A stretch of 64,000 nt of DNA from Ariolimax columbianus (lineage: Eukaryota > Mollusca > Gastropoda > Stylommatophora > Arionidae). The stretch lies in the NCBI GenBank assembly GCA_036924085.1, contig JAVGWX010000012.1, forward strand, positions 27,942,901 through 28,006,900, read 5' to 3'. The first letter of the stretch is position 1, and every line of letters begins with the position of its first letter. The position numbers and the translations under genes were made by a program. The notes under the pieces were generated by a model that was given only the letters and a program-made list of their open reading frames with translations, was not told where the DNA came from and made no database searches. Of the stretch, positions 23,214 through 35,011 are shown in pieces.

Positions 23214-23520
23214 AAATAAATTAGACTATAACAAGTTTTTTTTAAAAATACAGCCATCCACAATAACACGAGGGCATAGCTACAAGCTGACTAAAGAGAG
23301 GTCCAGGTTATATATTAGGAAATATTTTTTTAGTTAGAGAGTGGTGTCTGCTTGGAATGCATTGCCATGAGAGGTAGTGGAGGCAGGGATAGTTAATGCA
23401 TTTAAGAATAAACTGGATGCGCATAGCTTTTAGAACAAGGTGATGTAAATGTAACTGGTTGTATACAGACTCTGCAGGGTCTTCTAAACCAGTGTAAAGA
23501 TGTTAAGTTAAATTAAGTAT
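23214..23520 (+). pseudogene. CR1-group LINE 3' fragment
   Basis: The copy starts with the LDYNKFF-like segment, passes through GTGTCTGCTTGGAATGCATT and ends CAGACTCTGCAGGGTCTTCT...GTTAAGTTAAATTAAG. It matches the end of 18812-22226. Confidence 0.85.
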
Positions 23521-24805
23521 TTTCAATTTTCAATTTCGTTTTCTCTTGCCAACTCAAACAGGAAAAATGTGTTTATATGGAAAAAAGTGAATTACATACA
23601 TGTATGCCTGTTTGAGACTTTCCTTGCATTTTATCTACCAACACCACACAAACTGAAATAAAGTATTAAACAGGTAGCAGAGCATGGAAAGTATAAATTT
23701 CCCCCATTCCAACTGAGGGGTTTGTTTCCCTGCTGAACTAAATCACACAAATTCTCCTCCAGCGGTCAAATCTTATCTCCTCTCTTTTCAATTCACCAAT
23801 TTTATGGTGGTCCTTTCCTCCACTGGTCATTTCCTAAGTCTTGACCAAGAGGACTATGTGCAAGAAATAGGCCGGGTTTTATGGCAGAATGGACTGACAG
23901 AATCCTAGGGTAAAGAATAGGTCTCATGTAGGCCATGCATTAACCACCCCTTTGACTACGGTACAGGTACACAAAACCTTTATGGCTCTACAGCTTTTTT
24001 GGGAAAAAATGTAATATACATATACACAAACGTGTGTGTATAAACAAATATGTATTTACGGATATGTACGCATGTTGCATATGTGTATGTGGGTACGTGA
24101 GTTTATACATGTACATGTACGTATATATAAGATGGCGACCAAGCAACAGCTGCTCTCATGGTCTGCAATATTCGTGTGGTTTGTTCGTCCCACTTAATGT
24201 ATGGAGCGCGGTGTTGTGTGACGATCATTTTCTAGCACGTCCTACGCTATTCACATGAAGCCTATGTGTGTAATTTTCATCGGAATTCGGAGATACACGA
24301 TCTGTTCACGTGTAATAGAATACACGTTGTTGGATAGGACGTCACTATAGATTGCGCACCGTCCTTGGTTGGTGTGCACGACCTGCTTGAAAATTGCGTG
24401 CCGTGACCGAAATCTCCCCTCAGCCGTGGGTTAATGGTCCCTCACCTAGACCTATAGGTGTGGGCGCTGGTCCGCAGCAGCGTTCTCTAGTCTACGCGTG
24501 GGCGGCTGCTGCTGTCTAGAGGTACAACATTCGCCTCTCAAATCGTCAAGGAAACGGTGGACGATCGACTCCCACAAGTTTCAAGCGACCCTTGGTCTCA
24601 CATATTGTATGCACTGAATGTCCACATCTTGAGCTACTTCCAGTCGTCTTGATTGTATGTCTTGCCACTGGTTCGCGGTAACTCAGGACGAGAGAGTGAG
24701 ATTGGTGTCCAGCGCAGATTCTTTCTCACTATAATCCAACTTCAGCGCAAGTTACATCTCCAGGACGAGGACAGTCTGCTGATGTCACCATCTTCGCTTG
24801 CGATT
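23521..24805. other. Unassigned non-coding stretch
   Basis: Short low-complexity TATGTACG-type segments occur near 24010-24130. The part at 24130-24790 is more GC-balanced, without a recognisable gene. Confidence 0.35.
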
Positions 24806-24813
24806 GGCAACTT

Positions 24814-25110
24814 ACACACACACACACACACACACACGCACGCACGCGCGCGCGCACACACACACACACACACATATATATATGCGTATGTACATGTGTG
24901 CATACATGTGCGTGTATGTGTGTATATGTATGTATAGATCGATGGATGGATGTATGGATGAATGGGTGTATGTGTGTATGTATATATGTATGTATATATG
25001 TGTTCATGGGTGTAAGTGTGTGGATGTATGTATGTATGTATGTGTATATGTGTATATGTATGGTTATATGTGTATGTCATTGTGTGTATCAAACGATATA
25101 TGTATGTATA
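24814..25110. repeat. Compound microsatellite: (CA)n, (CG/CA)n, then TGTATG-rich
   Basis: The tract starts with (AC)n at about 24814-24838, passes through ACGCACGCGCGCGC, returns to (AC)n, then (TA)n and a long degenerate (TGTATG)n / (TATG)n field. Open frames on both strands here are translations of simple repeat and are not genes. Confidence 0.95.
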
Positions 25111-25317
25111 TAAATGAATAGGTATCAGCAAGTACACATGTGCATTCATGTATATGTACATCCATTTATGCTTTCACGAATAAATGTATATCACTATTCA
25201 CCTCATAAAGTGTAACTCCCACTATCTCACGTTTCATCTCATTGGAATTTTCACCTCATTTTACCTCACATCACACAAAGTTTTGTTTTACAATTGTGCA
25301 ATGAAGAATTTTCACCA

Positions 25318-25905
25318 GATAATGTGAGTGAGCAAGTCCGGGTAGCAATGAATAAGGCAAATGCAATGTTATGTAAGATAAAAAGAAATATTAACATAGG
25401 AGTAAGGAAGTGATTGTCAAACTGTATAAAGCATTGGTTAGACCTTGATTGGAGTACTGTGTTCAGGTGTGGAGTCCTTATCGTATAGAAGATATAAACT
25501 TTCTGTAAAAGGATACAAAAAAGAGCGACAGAATTACAGTTATAAGAATAGACCAAGAAAACCCGGCCTACCAGTGTCTAGAAAAGAGAAGAATTCGATG
25601 GGACAATACATGTTTTTAAGATAATCAACAGAAAGGATAAATTCGACTATATCAAGTTTTTCAAAGTTCAACCGCCTACAAGTACTATAGTTCACAGCTT
25701 CAAATTATTTAAAGACATACAAATTAGATATAAGGAAATATATTTTTAGTCAGAGAGTGGTGAATGATGTGAATGCATTGTTAAAGAATGTGGTGGAGGC
25801 AGGGTCAGTTGATACATTAAAAAAATAGATTGGATGATCTCAATCATTATCGGTGGAGTGCAATAAACCGGTTGTGTACAGACTACGTAGGCCTATCATA
25901 ATTAT
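25318..25905 (+). pseudogene. CR1-group LINE 3' fragment
   Basis: It enters the family at the VREQVQVAVKKA-like block (here VSEQVRVAMNKANAML). It passes VKLYKALVRP, VQVWSPYRIEDIN and VVNDVNALLKNVVEAGSVDT, and ends at a decayed GTGTACAGACTACGTAGGCC. It is more diverged than the other copies. Confidence 0.8.
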
Positions 25906-25919
25906 TAACAAGTATCTAC

Positions 25920-26600
25920 TAACCAGATTCAGAATTTCTGTATTTTCTTTGCAGTTTCCCTGGTCATTTTTTTTGTGTTTCTTTTTTGTAATAGTTTCAT
26001 TGTTCTTGGCATAGTTGTTTAGTACTATATTCGCTATTTTCGATTTAACATCATTAGAAAAATCAACAACACTGGTACCACACACAAAACAATGGGAATT
26101 ACCAATACCTACCCATCCATGTTCTTGATCGAGTTTGATATTAGCAAGCTTTTTCAACACCTCCTTCTGGTTTTTAACTTGAAGATTGTTCTTTTCATAT
26201 TAAGAAGATACCAACTTTTCAAATATTCTATAACAAATACCAGAAACAAGCATGATCTATTTAGAAGGGTACTTCAGCCCACTTCTGTCCAATATTTGTA
26301 TTAGTTTGAAATATTTTTCATTTTTTAAACTCCATATCTTTGCCTTGTGTAACTTTCTGAATGCATCCTTCACATGACAGTCTTTTGCAAATTTTATATG
26401 AAATGTATCCTCGAATATACATCAAAGCTATAAAGAAACATTCATTAATCTTGCCTAAATCCACATCAGCATCTATGATTACAGAAAATTGCTCAATAAC
26501 TGCATTAGTGTTTTCTACTGTATCCTCGATATTATCAAACAATTTCCTAACCACCATTGGCGAAGAACTGGTCGAACTAATACCTAACAAGAACATTTCT
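25920..26600 (-). pseudogene. Transposase remnant, possibly P-element/THAP-like
   Basis: The minus strand encodes IGKINECFFIALMYIRGYIS (approximate) then ICKRLSCEGC, resembling the YIAGYVxRKLxxKxxCxxC segment near the C-terminus of P/THAP9-like transposases. It continues LIQILDRSGLKYPSK and ends SHCFVCGTSVVDFSNDVKSK. Two frames and stops near 26265 and 26205 break it. The family call rests on motif resemblance only. Confidence 0.45.
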
Positions 26601-26911
26601 GGAGTGCAGAACTGTGTGGTTGGACAAATTACAAAAAGCTTGTGTGGTTAATAAATTCTTAAGCCTATGTTTTTTCGTTGCATTATCCTTCAACAATAAT
26701 TGTGCAGAAAATCATCATTAATTTTTTGGATTTAACTACAATGACGTTAACACATGTGACTCGTGAGATCAATCCCGGCAGAGAAGCGTCTTGCAAATTG
26801 TGTGCAAGGAACTTCAGAACCATTTGCGGCATTGCATAGTGTGACGTGTTTTCTCAAACGCTGATTCCATAGCCTATCCGCAATCAGTATCTCATTTGTC
26901 TGCATTCCCTG

Positions 26912-26930
26912 CCCCCCCCCCCCCCCCCCC
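26912..26930. repeat. Poly-C tract (19 C)
   Basis: An uninterrupted run of 19 C at the edge of a LINE remnant. Confidence 0.95.
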
Positions 26931-26934
26931 ATAT

Positions 26935-27345
26935 AACACTATCCATGGCGTCCTGTTCAACATCGATGCCAACCTGCATCATTTATTTCCCGGTTGCATA
27001 CTTCCTTGAACCGCAGTAGTGACCGACCCTGATACCTTTTTCCCAATTGTAATTCCCCACATAGAAGATCTTTTGGTATTCTGCCATCACCCATCCTCCG
27101 AGTGTGCCACAGCTATCGTACCTGTCGAATACTAAGCGTGGAAAATATTGTGGCAGTGCCTATTCTCTCCAACACCTCTGCGTTGGTGATAGTGTCTTGT
27201 CACCCAACATCCAGGATTCTGCACAAGCACCTCATGTGATAATTGTTTAGCCGCCTCTCCTGGTACGTGTATGTAGACAATGTCTCACTGCCATAAAGAA
27301 GAGTGCTGAGGACACATGCCTAGTAAAAAAAAGTTTGTGTTTTAA
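26935..27345 (-). pseudogene. LINE C-terminal remnant, same type as 780-1800
   Basis: The minus strand reads CVLSTLLYGSETLSTYTYQE, RRLNNYHMRCLCRILDV, QDTITNAEVLERIGTATIFS, RRMGDGRIPKDLLCGELQLG. It closes with RYQGRSLLRFKEVCNREIND. This is one nearly continuous frame with few stops, the best-preserved copy of this LINE type in the window. Confidence 0.85.
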
Positions 27346-27849
27346 CAGTGAGTTTGTTGTTCTCCCAGACCCATTCTGTTAGTCTGCTCATTGTTGTTGC
27401 TACCTTGCATATCATGATATTGATCACCTGGTCCAGAGATACTTATTATTGACTTAGGAAAGTGATTTACAACCTCGTGCAGAAAATATGTGGATATGGA
27501 TTGCATCATGAAATCTGTTGTTTCAGCAGTGAATTGCATTCGACCTCACGAGTTTCATCATTGCCCCTTTTTTTTCCGAAACAAATTGATTCTGAATTTA
27601 TTCACATACTTTATTACACATAAGTGAATCGACTTAGTTTGCGGAAAGATTGTGTCACTGTTCGTTCAGCTTAGAGCGGAGATGTATTTCTCACACAGAC
27701 AAATCGCCCTCAACCACTTTTATGAAACACGGACTTGAAAATTGATTATTTTTACAGAGTGGCAGGACATATGAATCAATTGCATTTAAAGTTTTAAAGT
27801 GAACAACAGCTGATTTGTGATTTCATTTTTCTTCGGTGTTCGTCATAAA
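27346..27849. other. Unassigned non-coding stretch
   Basis: No gene or repeat family recognised. Confidence 0.3.
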
Positions 27850-28140
27850 AAGAACGTTGTGTCGTAATTTACAACAAAGCTGCGGTATCTGCATCTTTTG
27901 GTCCGGCTTTTTTGGTTTCAGCACGTCATTTTTAGGACCTGGTGTGCCTTCCTTATTCGATCCCTATTCTCTTAGCCTGGCTGTGTGGTTTGCAGTCTGT
28001 TTTCAGGGCGCCATTTGAAGGCGAAATAAGTTCTTGGTCAGCAATGCGTCGCTGACCATGATGAAGACTGTCAGCTATGAGTCACTGACTGCCGTCAGCA
28101 CATTCACTGTTACATCTTCGGCCCCGTGATCTAATCATGG
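27850..28140 (-). repeat. Diverged SINE-A-like copy
   Basis: Family landmarks appear in order: TTGTGTCGTAATTTACA, CTGCGGTATCTGCATCTTTT, GGTCCGG, TTTTTAGGACCTGG, CGATCCCTATTCTCTTAGCC and GTCGCTGACC. Substitution and indel levels are much higher than in the other copies. It resembles 56562-56815 and may represent an older subfamily. Confidence 0.7.
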
Positions 28141-31044
28141 ATGTCAAGACAATTTTGCACTACGTGATTGCCAGGTAAAAGTTCATAACTTGGTTGTTAC
28201 CTATGTTATGGACATATTAATTAAGAAAGTGAAGTTTAATTTCTTTCATCATTAGCAAAAGAAATCATTTCTGACTTGCGAAAACAATTTCAGGAACTAT
28301 TTTCTGATTTTGATGCAGAAACAGGTGATATGGAATTACAAAGAACGGAGTCTGATTGAAATTTATAAATTTGTGCTACCTGAGAAATTTTAAATTGGAA
28401 GCAATTTTCTTGAGGATTTATGTCAGTTAGGCAGAATGCACTTTTGTGAACATTTTCAAGAATTAAGTCGTCCAAGTATTGAGCAAATGTACCTGATGAG
28501 CATTTGAAGTCCATTCCCAGACAACCAGACTTGAAACCCCTGTTCAGTAGTGACTTGAAATGTCAAAAGCAGTTCCATCATTCCTACTAATATTGTTGCA
28601 CAGAACTTCCTGTGAGGTAGGCTACAAATGGTATTTCAAATTGCCAGATTAGAACAAATATGACTTTTCATTTCATGAATAGACATGTGTCTTGCTGCTT
28701 TCCATTGTGGGTCAGAATATGCAAAGTAGTGTACATGTGGTTAGAAAACCTATAACAAATGCGCCCTGACGTCGCATGTACTGGGCAGTAATGCGCAAAA
28801 ACAAAAACCACTGCGTTCAACCCACTCCGCCTTATGAGACAAGGCGAGCAAAGATGTATCATGAAGATTGCCCAAAATATATCAAAATAAAACGTATTCA
28901 TGTATTTATAAACCGGATCTTCTTGCTGTCTGCGACCATGTGTTAAATATATGATGTGCCCTCGTACTGACACGTTTGGAAACACATAGTCTAGAGGAAT
29001 TCCGCCCGAGTGATGTCAAGGCCTGAAAGAGCGGCAAATAATAGTTACACTGTAAACCTGCCAAACATGTCGTAAGAGGTGACTAAAGATGATTGGGCAT
29101 GTGGACGACTACCTCACTTTGTCGTAATTATAATTAATAAAAACGTCAACATATATGGACAAGCCATGGGTTTTACTTCGTCCAAAACGACAGCTTGATC
29201 GCTATCATGATCAGCGCCTTGCTAACGCTTTGACAAGAGCGAGTCTATAACGTTGACGTTTATCTACGAGAATGACAATTTTATTGTTACCTAACTGGTT
29301 ATCTATCAATCACCTATGTCTATGTTTAAAAGGCAATAACTTGATTTACTAATTTAGTTTTTATTCTCTTTTGCCCTGTTCTTGAAAAAGACCTATTTAG
29401 ATTTTTAAAAAAAAATTGTATTCATCGGTTACTGTATAATTAAAAAATTGCATTTTTTTCTTCGGTTATATTTCAGTAATTACGAGAAATATATAAAATT
29501 AAATATTTCTGAAAGAAACACAGGTGAAGGTTAAGAAATCGAAACGTGTGAAGGTCGTTGCACAAGCTCGAACAAGGCACTTCCGGAGTTTTCATCAGTT
29601 GCCGGTCCCGAGTGATCGACTGTATCTAAACACAGATAATACTCGAACCATCTACAGTTTGGAGGGAACATATCGTTAAATAAAAAGGTTTGCTTGTCTT
29701 CTTGATTTTATCTTTCGAAGCACTATTGAGAACCACCGTTGTAACCGCGGTCTCACCAACAGAAATGTTGAAATGTACAATCAAGAGTGTTTTGATTTTC
29801 GTCTACCGTTATTGTTATTTTGTACGCACGGGTACGATCCATTGTCAATGTGATTTTAAGACTGCACTTCAAAAACATCATATTGCATGGCAACTAATTA
29901 GTTCAGGTCGGCGAGCTATCATCGATGAAAGTATTTGCAAGGCAGTGAAAATGAAATGAGTTCTAACATACATTGGCTTCATAAATAATTAGTTGACTTA
30001 AGTTGTTTGAGCTACAGAAAATTTATGAGAAACACATTGACTTGAATAATGATTGACATTCAACAGAAGTTGAGAAGTGAAATGCAAGCATTTTTTATCT
30101 TGCAATATCATGGTGATGCTGTGTAGTGTGGCCAAGCTTACTCGGACTGGAAAGTATACATTGACCAAATACAGAGGTAGTCTCATGCCTCATTAGTTTA
30201 GTATTAGGAACAAAAATGAAATGCTAAGTTACTAAATACTCTACAGTCTAAGCAAGTGAAACAGCAGGAACATTTAAATTAACCCATTGAACCCTGGCGA
30301 CTCAGTTTGTAAAATCCCATCCCTCTTTGCTTCTGAGAAAATACACACAATGTAGTTGAATGTAGATATTTAATATATATATATTAATATATATATATAT
30401 ATATTACTAAAGGGAGCGTATGAAATCACTGAACATTAGATGATACCACAAATAATGAACTAGCAATCCTGGAACTGTAGCACTTTGGAATCAAACAGTG
30501 TGCAGAAAGTTGCTTGGAATATGGATCATCTTGTTAAATGACAAGCTACAGAAACAATTAGTGGCAGTGTCCATACTTCTAGCCCTCTGCTGAAAAGAGA
30601 CACCTATGGGTTCACTCGGAGTGCAATGATGTTAGTATTACATAAACTTGACTGACTCAGATCTATTTGTTTCTCTTGTTGCATTGAGTTGCAATAAATG
30701 CTCTCTATTGATTTCCAAATTGGGCTGTATTCTTGAGCTCCACTCATTTGACTTCAGATACCTTGTCCCCTCTTCCACTTGGGGCTGCCCATTCTTCCAC
30801 TGCGGTTATTCAATCATGTCTAGTTATATTGTTTGGTATCTTTTGATGTGTGTTACTTTCTTACCTTGATCTTCAGCTATATTGGCTGTTGTTAAGTTAC
30901 CTTTTATTAACCTTCTGCTTTCCAGTTTACAAAATTACGTCTATTTCCTGTATCCGCATAATTTTTCAGCACTTTTTGCCCCGGCATGGTTGTTGATTTT
31001 GAGAACCTCTAATTAAAATTTTGTTTTCTTTTTTGTGTGTGTGT
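28141..31044. other. Unassigned AT-rich stretch with (TA)n tract
   Basis: A (TA)n microsatellite lies at about 30374-30405. A short segment at 29050-29090 resembles other CGTAAGAGGYGACTAA repeat pieces in the window. Open frames (29690-29959, 30648-30869) have no recognisable domain. Nothing else is supported. Confidence 0.35.
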
Positions 31045-31640
31045 GTATGTACACACATATTAATAAAGAACTTGTTATTGTTGTTATTGGGTGTATGTTA
31101 GTTTCTGAGATACAAGAAGATGAAGGTGATAGTGTTGAAAAATAGCACAAACATATAGACTCACCCGGTAGCGGCGTCCCTTGGTTTAAAAAAAAAAAAT
31201 TTGCAAACACAAGTACTAATACAACGATTGATGTTTATCGTAATGGCTATGTCTGTCGCTTCGACTATAAACGTAATTATTGTATCTACATAAACAAAAT
31301 AAATAGATCTATCTCAGAAAAATCCGTTGCAGAAACTTAACTCCCCCATTCTCAATGGATGAATCTTCAAATCCAAGCGAAAAGCAGGAGAAATCCTTTC
31401 CAAAATCTAAATCAAATTAAAAAATAACCATTGTTTTCGTCTAACTGCACATGACGGAAGTTGGAACTCTCTACAATCAAAAGAGCAATTTGTTCAGCCG
31501 TAACCATAGCATTAACCCGTAGCACTTTATATACAATAAAGCGATGACCCTAGAGCTGGCGGCGTGCAACGTCAGTGGAGCGGAGCCAAATCGTTGTAAT
31601 CTTACGCTGTTGGGCTGGATAAAGTGAAATAGATTGAACA
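31045..31640 (+). repeat. Dispersed repeat shared with 52085-52810
   Basis: Blocks here recur at 52.1-52.8 kb. The block at 31060-31390 (GTTATTGTTGTTATTGGGTG, GGTGATAGTGTTGAAAAA, ATAAACGTAATTATTGTATC) occurs there in inverted orientation. The block at 31355-31500 (GAATCTTCAAATCCAAGCGA, GGAACTCTCTACAATCAAAA) occurs there in both orientations. I see no coding frame. It is adjacent to the RTE insertion point at 31682. Confidence 0.75.
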
Positions 31641-32406
31641 AGATTTAGACTGTATATTATAGTTCTTATTGTACATTTGTCCTAGGGGAGGATCCTACCT
31701 CCTACCAGGCGCATCAGCAGGGTTGCGGATTGCTGAAAGACCTCCTAATTTGGAGGTTAGCTGCGAATAAATAAGCAGACGTGTACAAAAACGGGTCGGC
31801 AGGCATGGAGGCTGTAAGGAGGCAGCCCCTCCACTATGCAAAGACACAACAGGCTAATCACCTGTTTGACTTAAAAAACGATTACAAGTCAAAACATAGA
31901 GAAAACCGGACTGACCTCAACGGCGATGAACAGGCGAGAAATAAGGACCACAATTTACGGAACATGGAATGTACGAAGTATAAACGGAAAAGAACATGAA
32001 CTAATAGAGGAGATGAAGAGAGCAAAATTGACAGTCCTGACACAGAAACAAAGAAAAAGGGACAGGTCGTTTTCGACCATGACGGCAACATGCTATACTA
32101 CAGCAGGGGTTGGCTGTATAGTGAATAGTAACAACAAAGCAAACATTAAAGGATGGAAATTCATTTAAGAACGACTGATGGTTCTAAGTCTACAAGAGGA
32201 GGATAGTCAAATGGATATCGTCACTGTGTATGCAACAAACGAAGATGAGAGCACTAACATAAAAGATGAATTTTATGAGCTCCTTCAAAGGACCATTGGC
32301 GATTGCCATAATGAAATACTTCTCCTTGGAGACTTCAACGCAAGAGTTGGAAACGACTATTCTAGATGGGATGGAGTGATCGGTAGGTATGGAGAAGATG
32401 TCTTAA

Positions 32407-35011
32407 CTGATTAGCTACTGAATTGAAAAACAGGCTGTGGCAGAATTAAATTTAGGTCCCATTTTCCCATTTGCAGGTGTATGTACAAATTTAGCTGCAG
32501 TTTTCTTAATTATTAACATATTTTTATGAATGATATACCATTTTGTAGGTAAATGAATGTTCTCTAAGATAGATCTAAAACAATTGTGTGTTATTTTTTA
32601 GTAGGAAATTTGTAAATGGTAAATTATTATTTACAACAGAAAAGCATTACAAAATTATAAAAAAAGTGCCAACTCACCTTAAATTTTTGAATGTCCAAAA
32701 CATTTAATGTCTTTTACTTGGTGGTTATCACAAAGTATATCCAACAATAAGAAAAACAAATCCATGAACACAGAAATTGGATAATATTTACACTTCTAAT
32801 AGCTAATGTAACCACATGTAGGCCAGATCAGAAAAAATTGAACATTTTTTAGAAAAATAAACATTTGAAGAAAAAAAAAATGTCTTTGGAAAAATTAACA
32901 TTAAAAAAAAAATATATATCTTCAATTTATTTACAGTACATCAATGTCTTTAGTGAGCACCATCTGCAGGATCATGTGTATGGTACACTCTAAAACAGTT
33001 CTTCAGATGGAGATGTGGCTTTTCTGGGCAACCAGTGCAATAAAAATTTGTGCGGACTCTCTTTGCAGGAGTTGAGCATACAATGCAGTTTCTGTCTTTG
33101 TCTGAGTGATCCACAAGATGCACAGCACCCTCATATCTTTTAATTTTGTTTCCTTCTTTGAATTTTCTCCTAACTTTATTGCTGTTTGTGGTTACTACCT
33201 CTTGCGGGATGATGGATGCAGCCTTCTCAGTCAGCTGATGGATCAAATTTTCTTTGAAGACTTTCAAGGGCATAGGCTTCTCATCAGCATGACAGAGCGT
33301 GTATAATATATGAGCATTTACCTGTGAAACCTCAATGATCCAATAAAATATTTTTTCCACCATTTTCTTGTTTTTCTTTGGAAGCTGCCATAGAATGATA
33401 CCATCTGGTAGCTATGGTCACATCCATTCATACACATGTTGTATCGCTGCACTACTTTGGGTTTTTCAACTGTGTTTCCTCGTCTAGTTGTAACCTGCTC
33501 CATCTGAACTGTAGTCTTGGTGGAGACAACAATACACGGCTTTTTGGCTTTCTTATCTCGCCAAGCAACACATATCTGGGATCCATCATTATTTCTGTAC
33601 CACCTAGCTTCTCGGAGCTGTAGAGAAATGGTCTTCAACTGAAGCGGAAAATTTTTCCTGTTGATGTTGAGTGTGCCAGTATAATCAATACCCCTACTCA
33701 ACAGATATGTAATCACAGTGTCTACAGTGTAGTACCTATCCGCAAATACATGGTGGCCTTTTCCAATTCCTTGCAGCAGGTAATCAAACAGCTTCACAGT
33801 CTGACTTGTACGGTCATTGGCAAGGAGATATGATGTGTTTTTTCCGAAGTATGTCAATACAGAGTAGACATACCCTGTAGTAGAATCACACAAGCCAAAA
33901 GTCTTGATGTGATACTTGCTTGGCTTGGAGGCATTGTACTGCTTGTGCTTCCAGCGTCCGTAATAGCCTATTACCATTTCATCAATGGCCAGATCTTGAA
34001 ATGGATAAAATGCATCCTGGAACTTTTCTATTAGTGAATTCAAGAATGGCTCTATTTTGTCCTTGCCTACAGATTCAGCATCTCCAACATGCATCATGGT
34101 GTGGTAAATGATTTCAAATCTCAATCTGGGAAACATCTGACTGTACCATGGGTTGTAGTTGTGCGGTTTGTGTGCCCAATAATCCTTCGCCGATGCTTTT
34201 TTACCTAAACCTATTGCGATAATCACGGCCAAAAATGTTAACAGCTCATATTCAGTGATAGGCTTCCAACTTGCAAGTGTAGACTTTTGTAAAGAAACTT
34301 GTTTGGATTTCTTCAATTCTGCATATTCATTGATACCACATCAAGGCAAACCAACAATCTAGTTCAGAGGAAGATGCATCTAGTTTTGCATGCATACCTG
34401 GTTCACGAGTTGGAACAAAGGGAATACTGCCTGTTGTTTCACCTTCAGTTACTTGGTGCCACTGTTCTCTTTCTTGAGCTCCATTTTTTACTGAACTATT
34501 TGTAAATCTAGCAGCCGTCTTAGCCTTTTTAGGGAATTTTGATGGTCCAGGACGTGCACCATCTTCGCTATCACTACTTGCGCTGTCACTACTATTTTTT
34601 TCATATTCATCAAAATCAATTGAATCATTATTATCGACATCTGTTTCACTTACCTCGTCTTCACTAGATGTATTATTTATCTGTTGAAACAAGTTTCTAG
34701 CCTGTTCAATAGTTAGACGAGCCGTACAAGTGCTTTTGGTGACCTTATCGCTTGTTGCCATGGTAAACAATTTTTTACAGTTCGGTAACTAGCTTGAAAA
34801 TATGATAATTATGACGAATACAATTTTTAACATCCGATTTGGTCCACATGTGATTCAAAAATCAACTTCCCTTCGGTAAATTGAAATCTCGTACCGAAAC
34901 GGAAAGGAAAACTATAAATTTATAACTTGTTTTACTATGAAACAAACATTGACGCTCACAGCAGCTAAATAAGTGTTCTGGCGCTGGGAGCGGCTTGTAG
35001 TACGTAACCAG
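32407..35011 (-). mobile_element. piggyBac-type DNA transposon inserted in the RTE element
   Basis: The element is 2605 bp and is bounded by TTAA at 32403-32406 and 35012-35015, the canonical piggyBac target duplication. The ends form an imperfect inverted repeat: CTGATTAGCTACTG on the left and CTGGTTACGTACTA read inward from the right. Removing the element and one TTAA rejoins the host LINE frame as GEDVL followed by NNNGKRLLRF, confirming the boundaries to the base. The transposase gene runs on the minus strand. Confidence 0.96.
32950..34761 (-). pseudogene. piggyBac transposase (PGBD4-like), two frameshifts
   Basis: The enzyme performs TTAA-specific cut-and-paste transposition. An acidic, serine-rich N-terminus (from ATG at 34761; SSEDEVSETDVDNNDSIDFD) precedes the catalytic DDE_Tnp_1_7 domain. 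Visible catalytic aspartates are in FQDLAIDEMVIGYYGRWKHK (about 33985), HHVFADRYYT (about 33740) and MNGCDHSYQMVSFYG (about 33410). A C-terminal Cys-rich finger (CIVCST, FYCTGCPEKPHLHLKNCF) lies at about 33080-32990. The first frame shifts near 34340, before NEYAELKKSKQ. The second shifts by one base in the A run near 33350. The copy is therefore inactive as read, but coding similarity is otherwise well kept, suggesting fairly recent inactivation or sequencing error. Confidence 0.93.

Noticed and set aside
24653..25161. Several overlapping open frames on both strands rich in His/Thr/Tyr or Cys/Met/Val
   Set aside because: They are translations of (CA)n and (TGTATG)n microsatellite sequence.
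29690..29959. 89-codon open frame in the intergenic region
   Set aside because: No motif, no neighbouring exons in phase. Chance open frames of this size are expected.
33318..34316. 332-codon open frame considered as an intact host gene
   Set aside because: It is the central part of the piggyBac transposase, in a different frame from its N- and C-terminal parts, inside TTAA-bounded ends.
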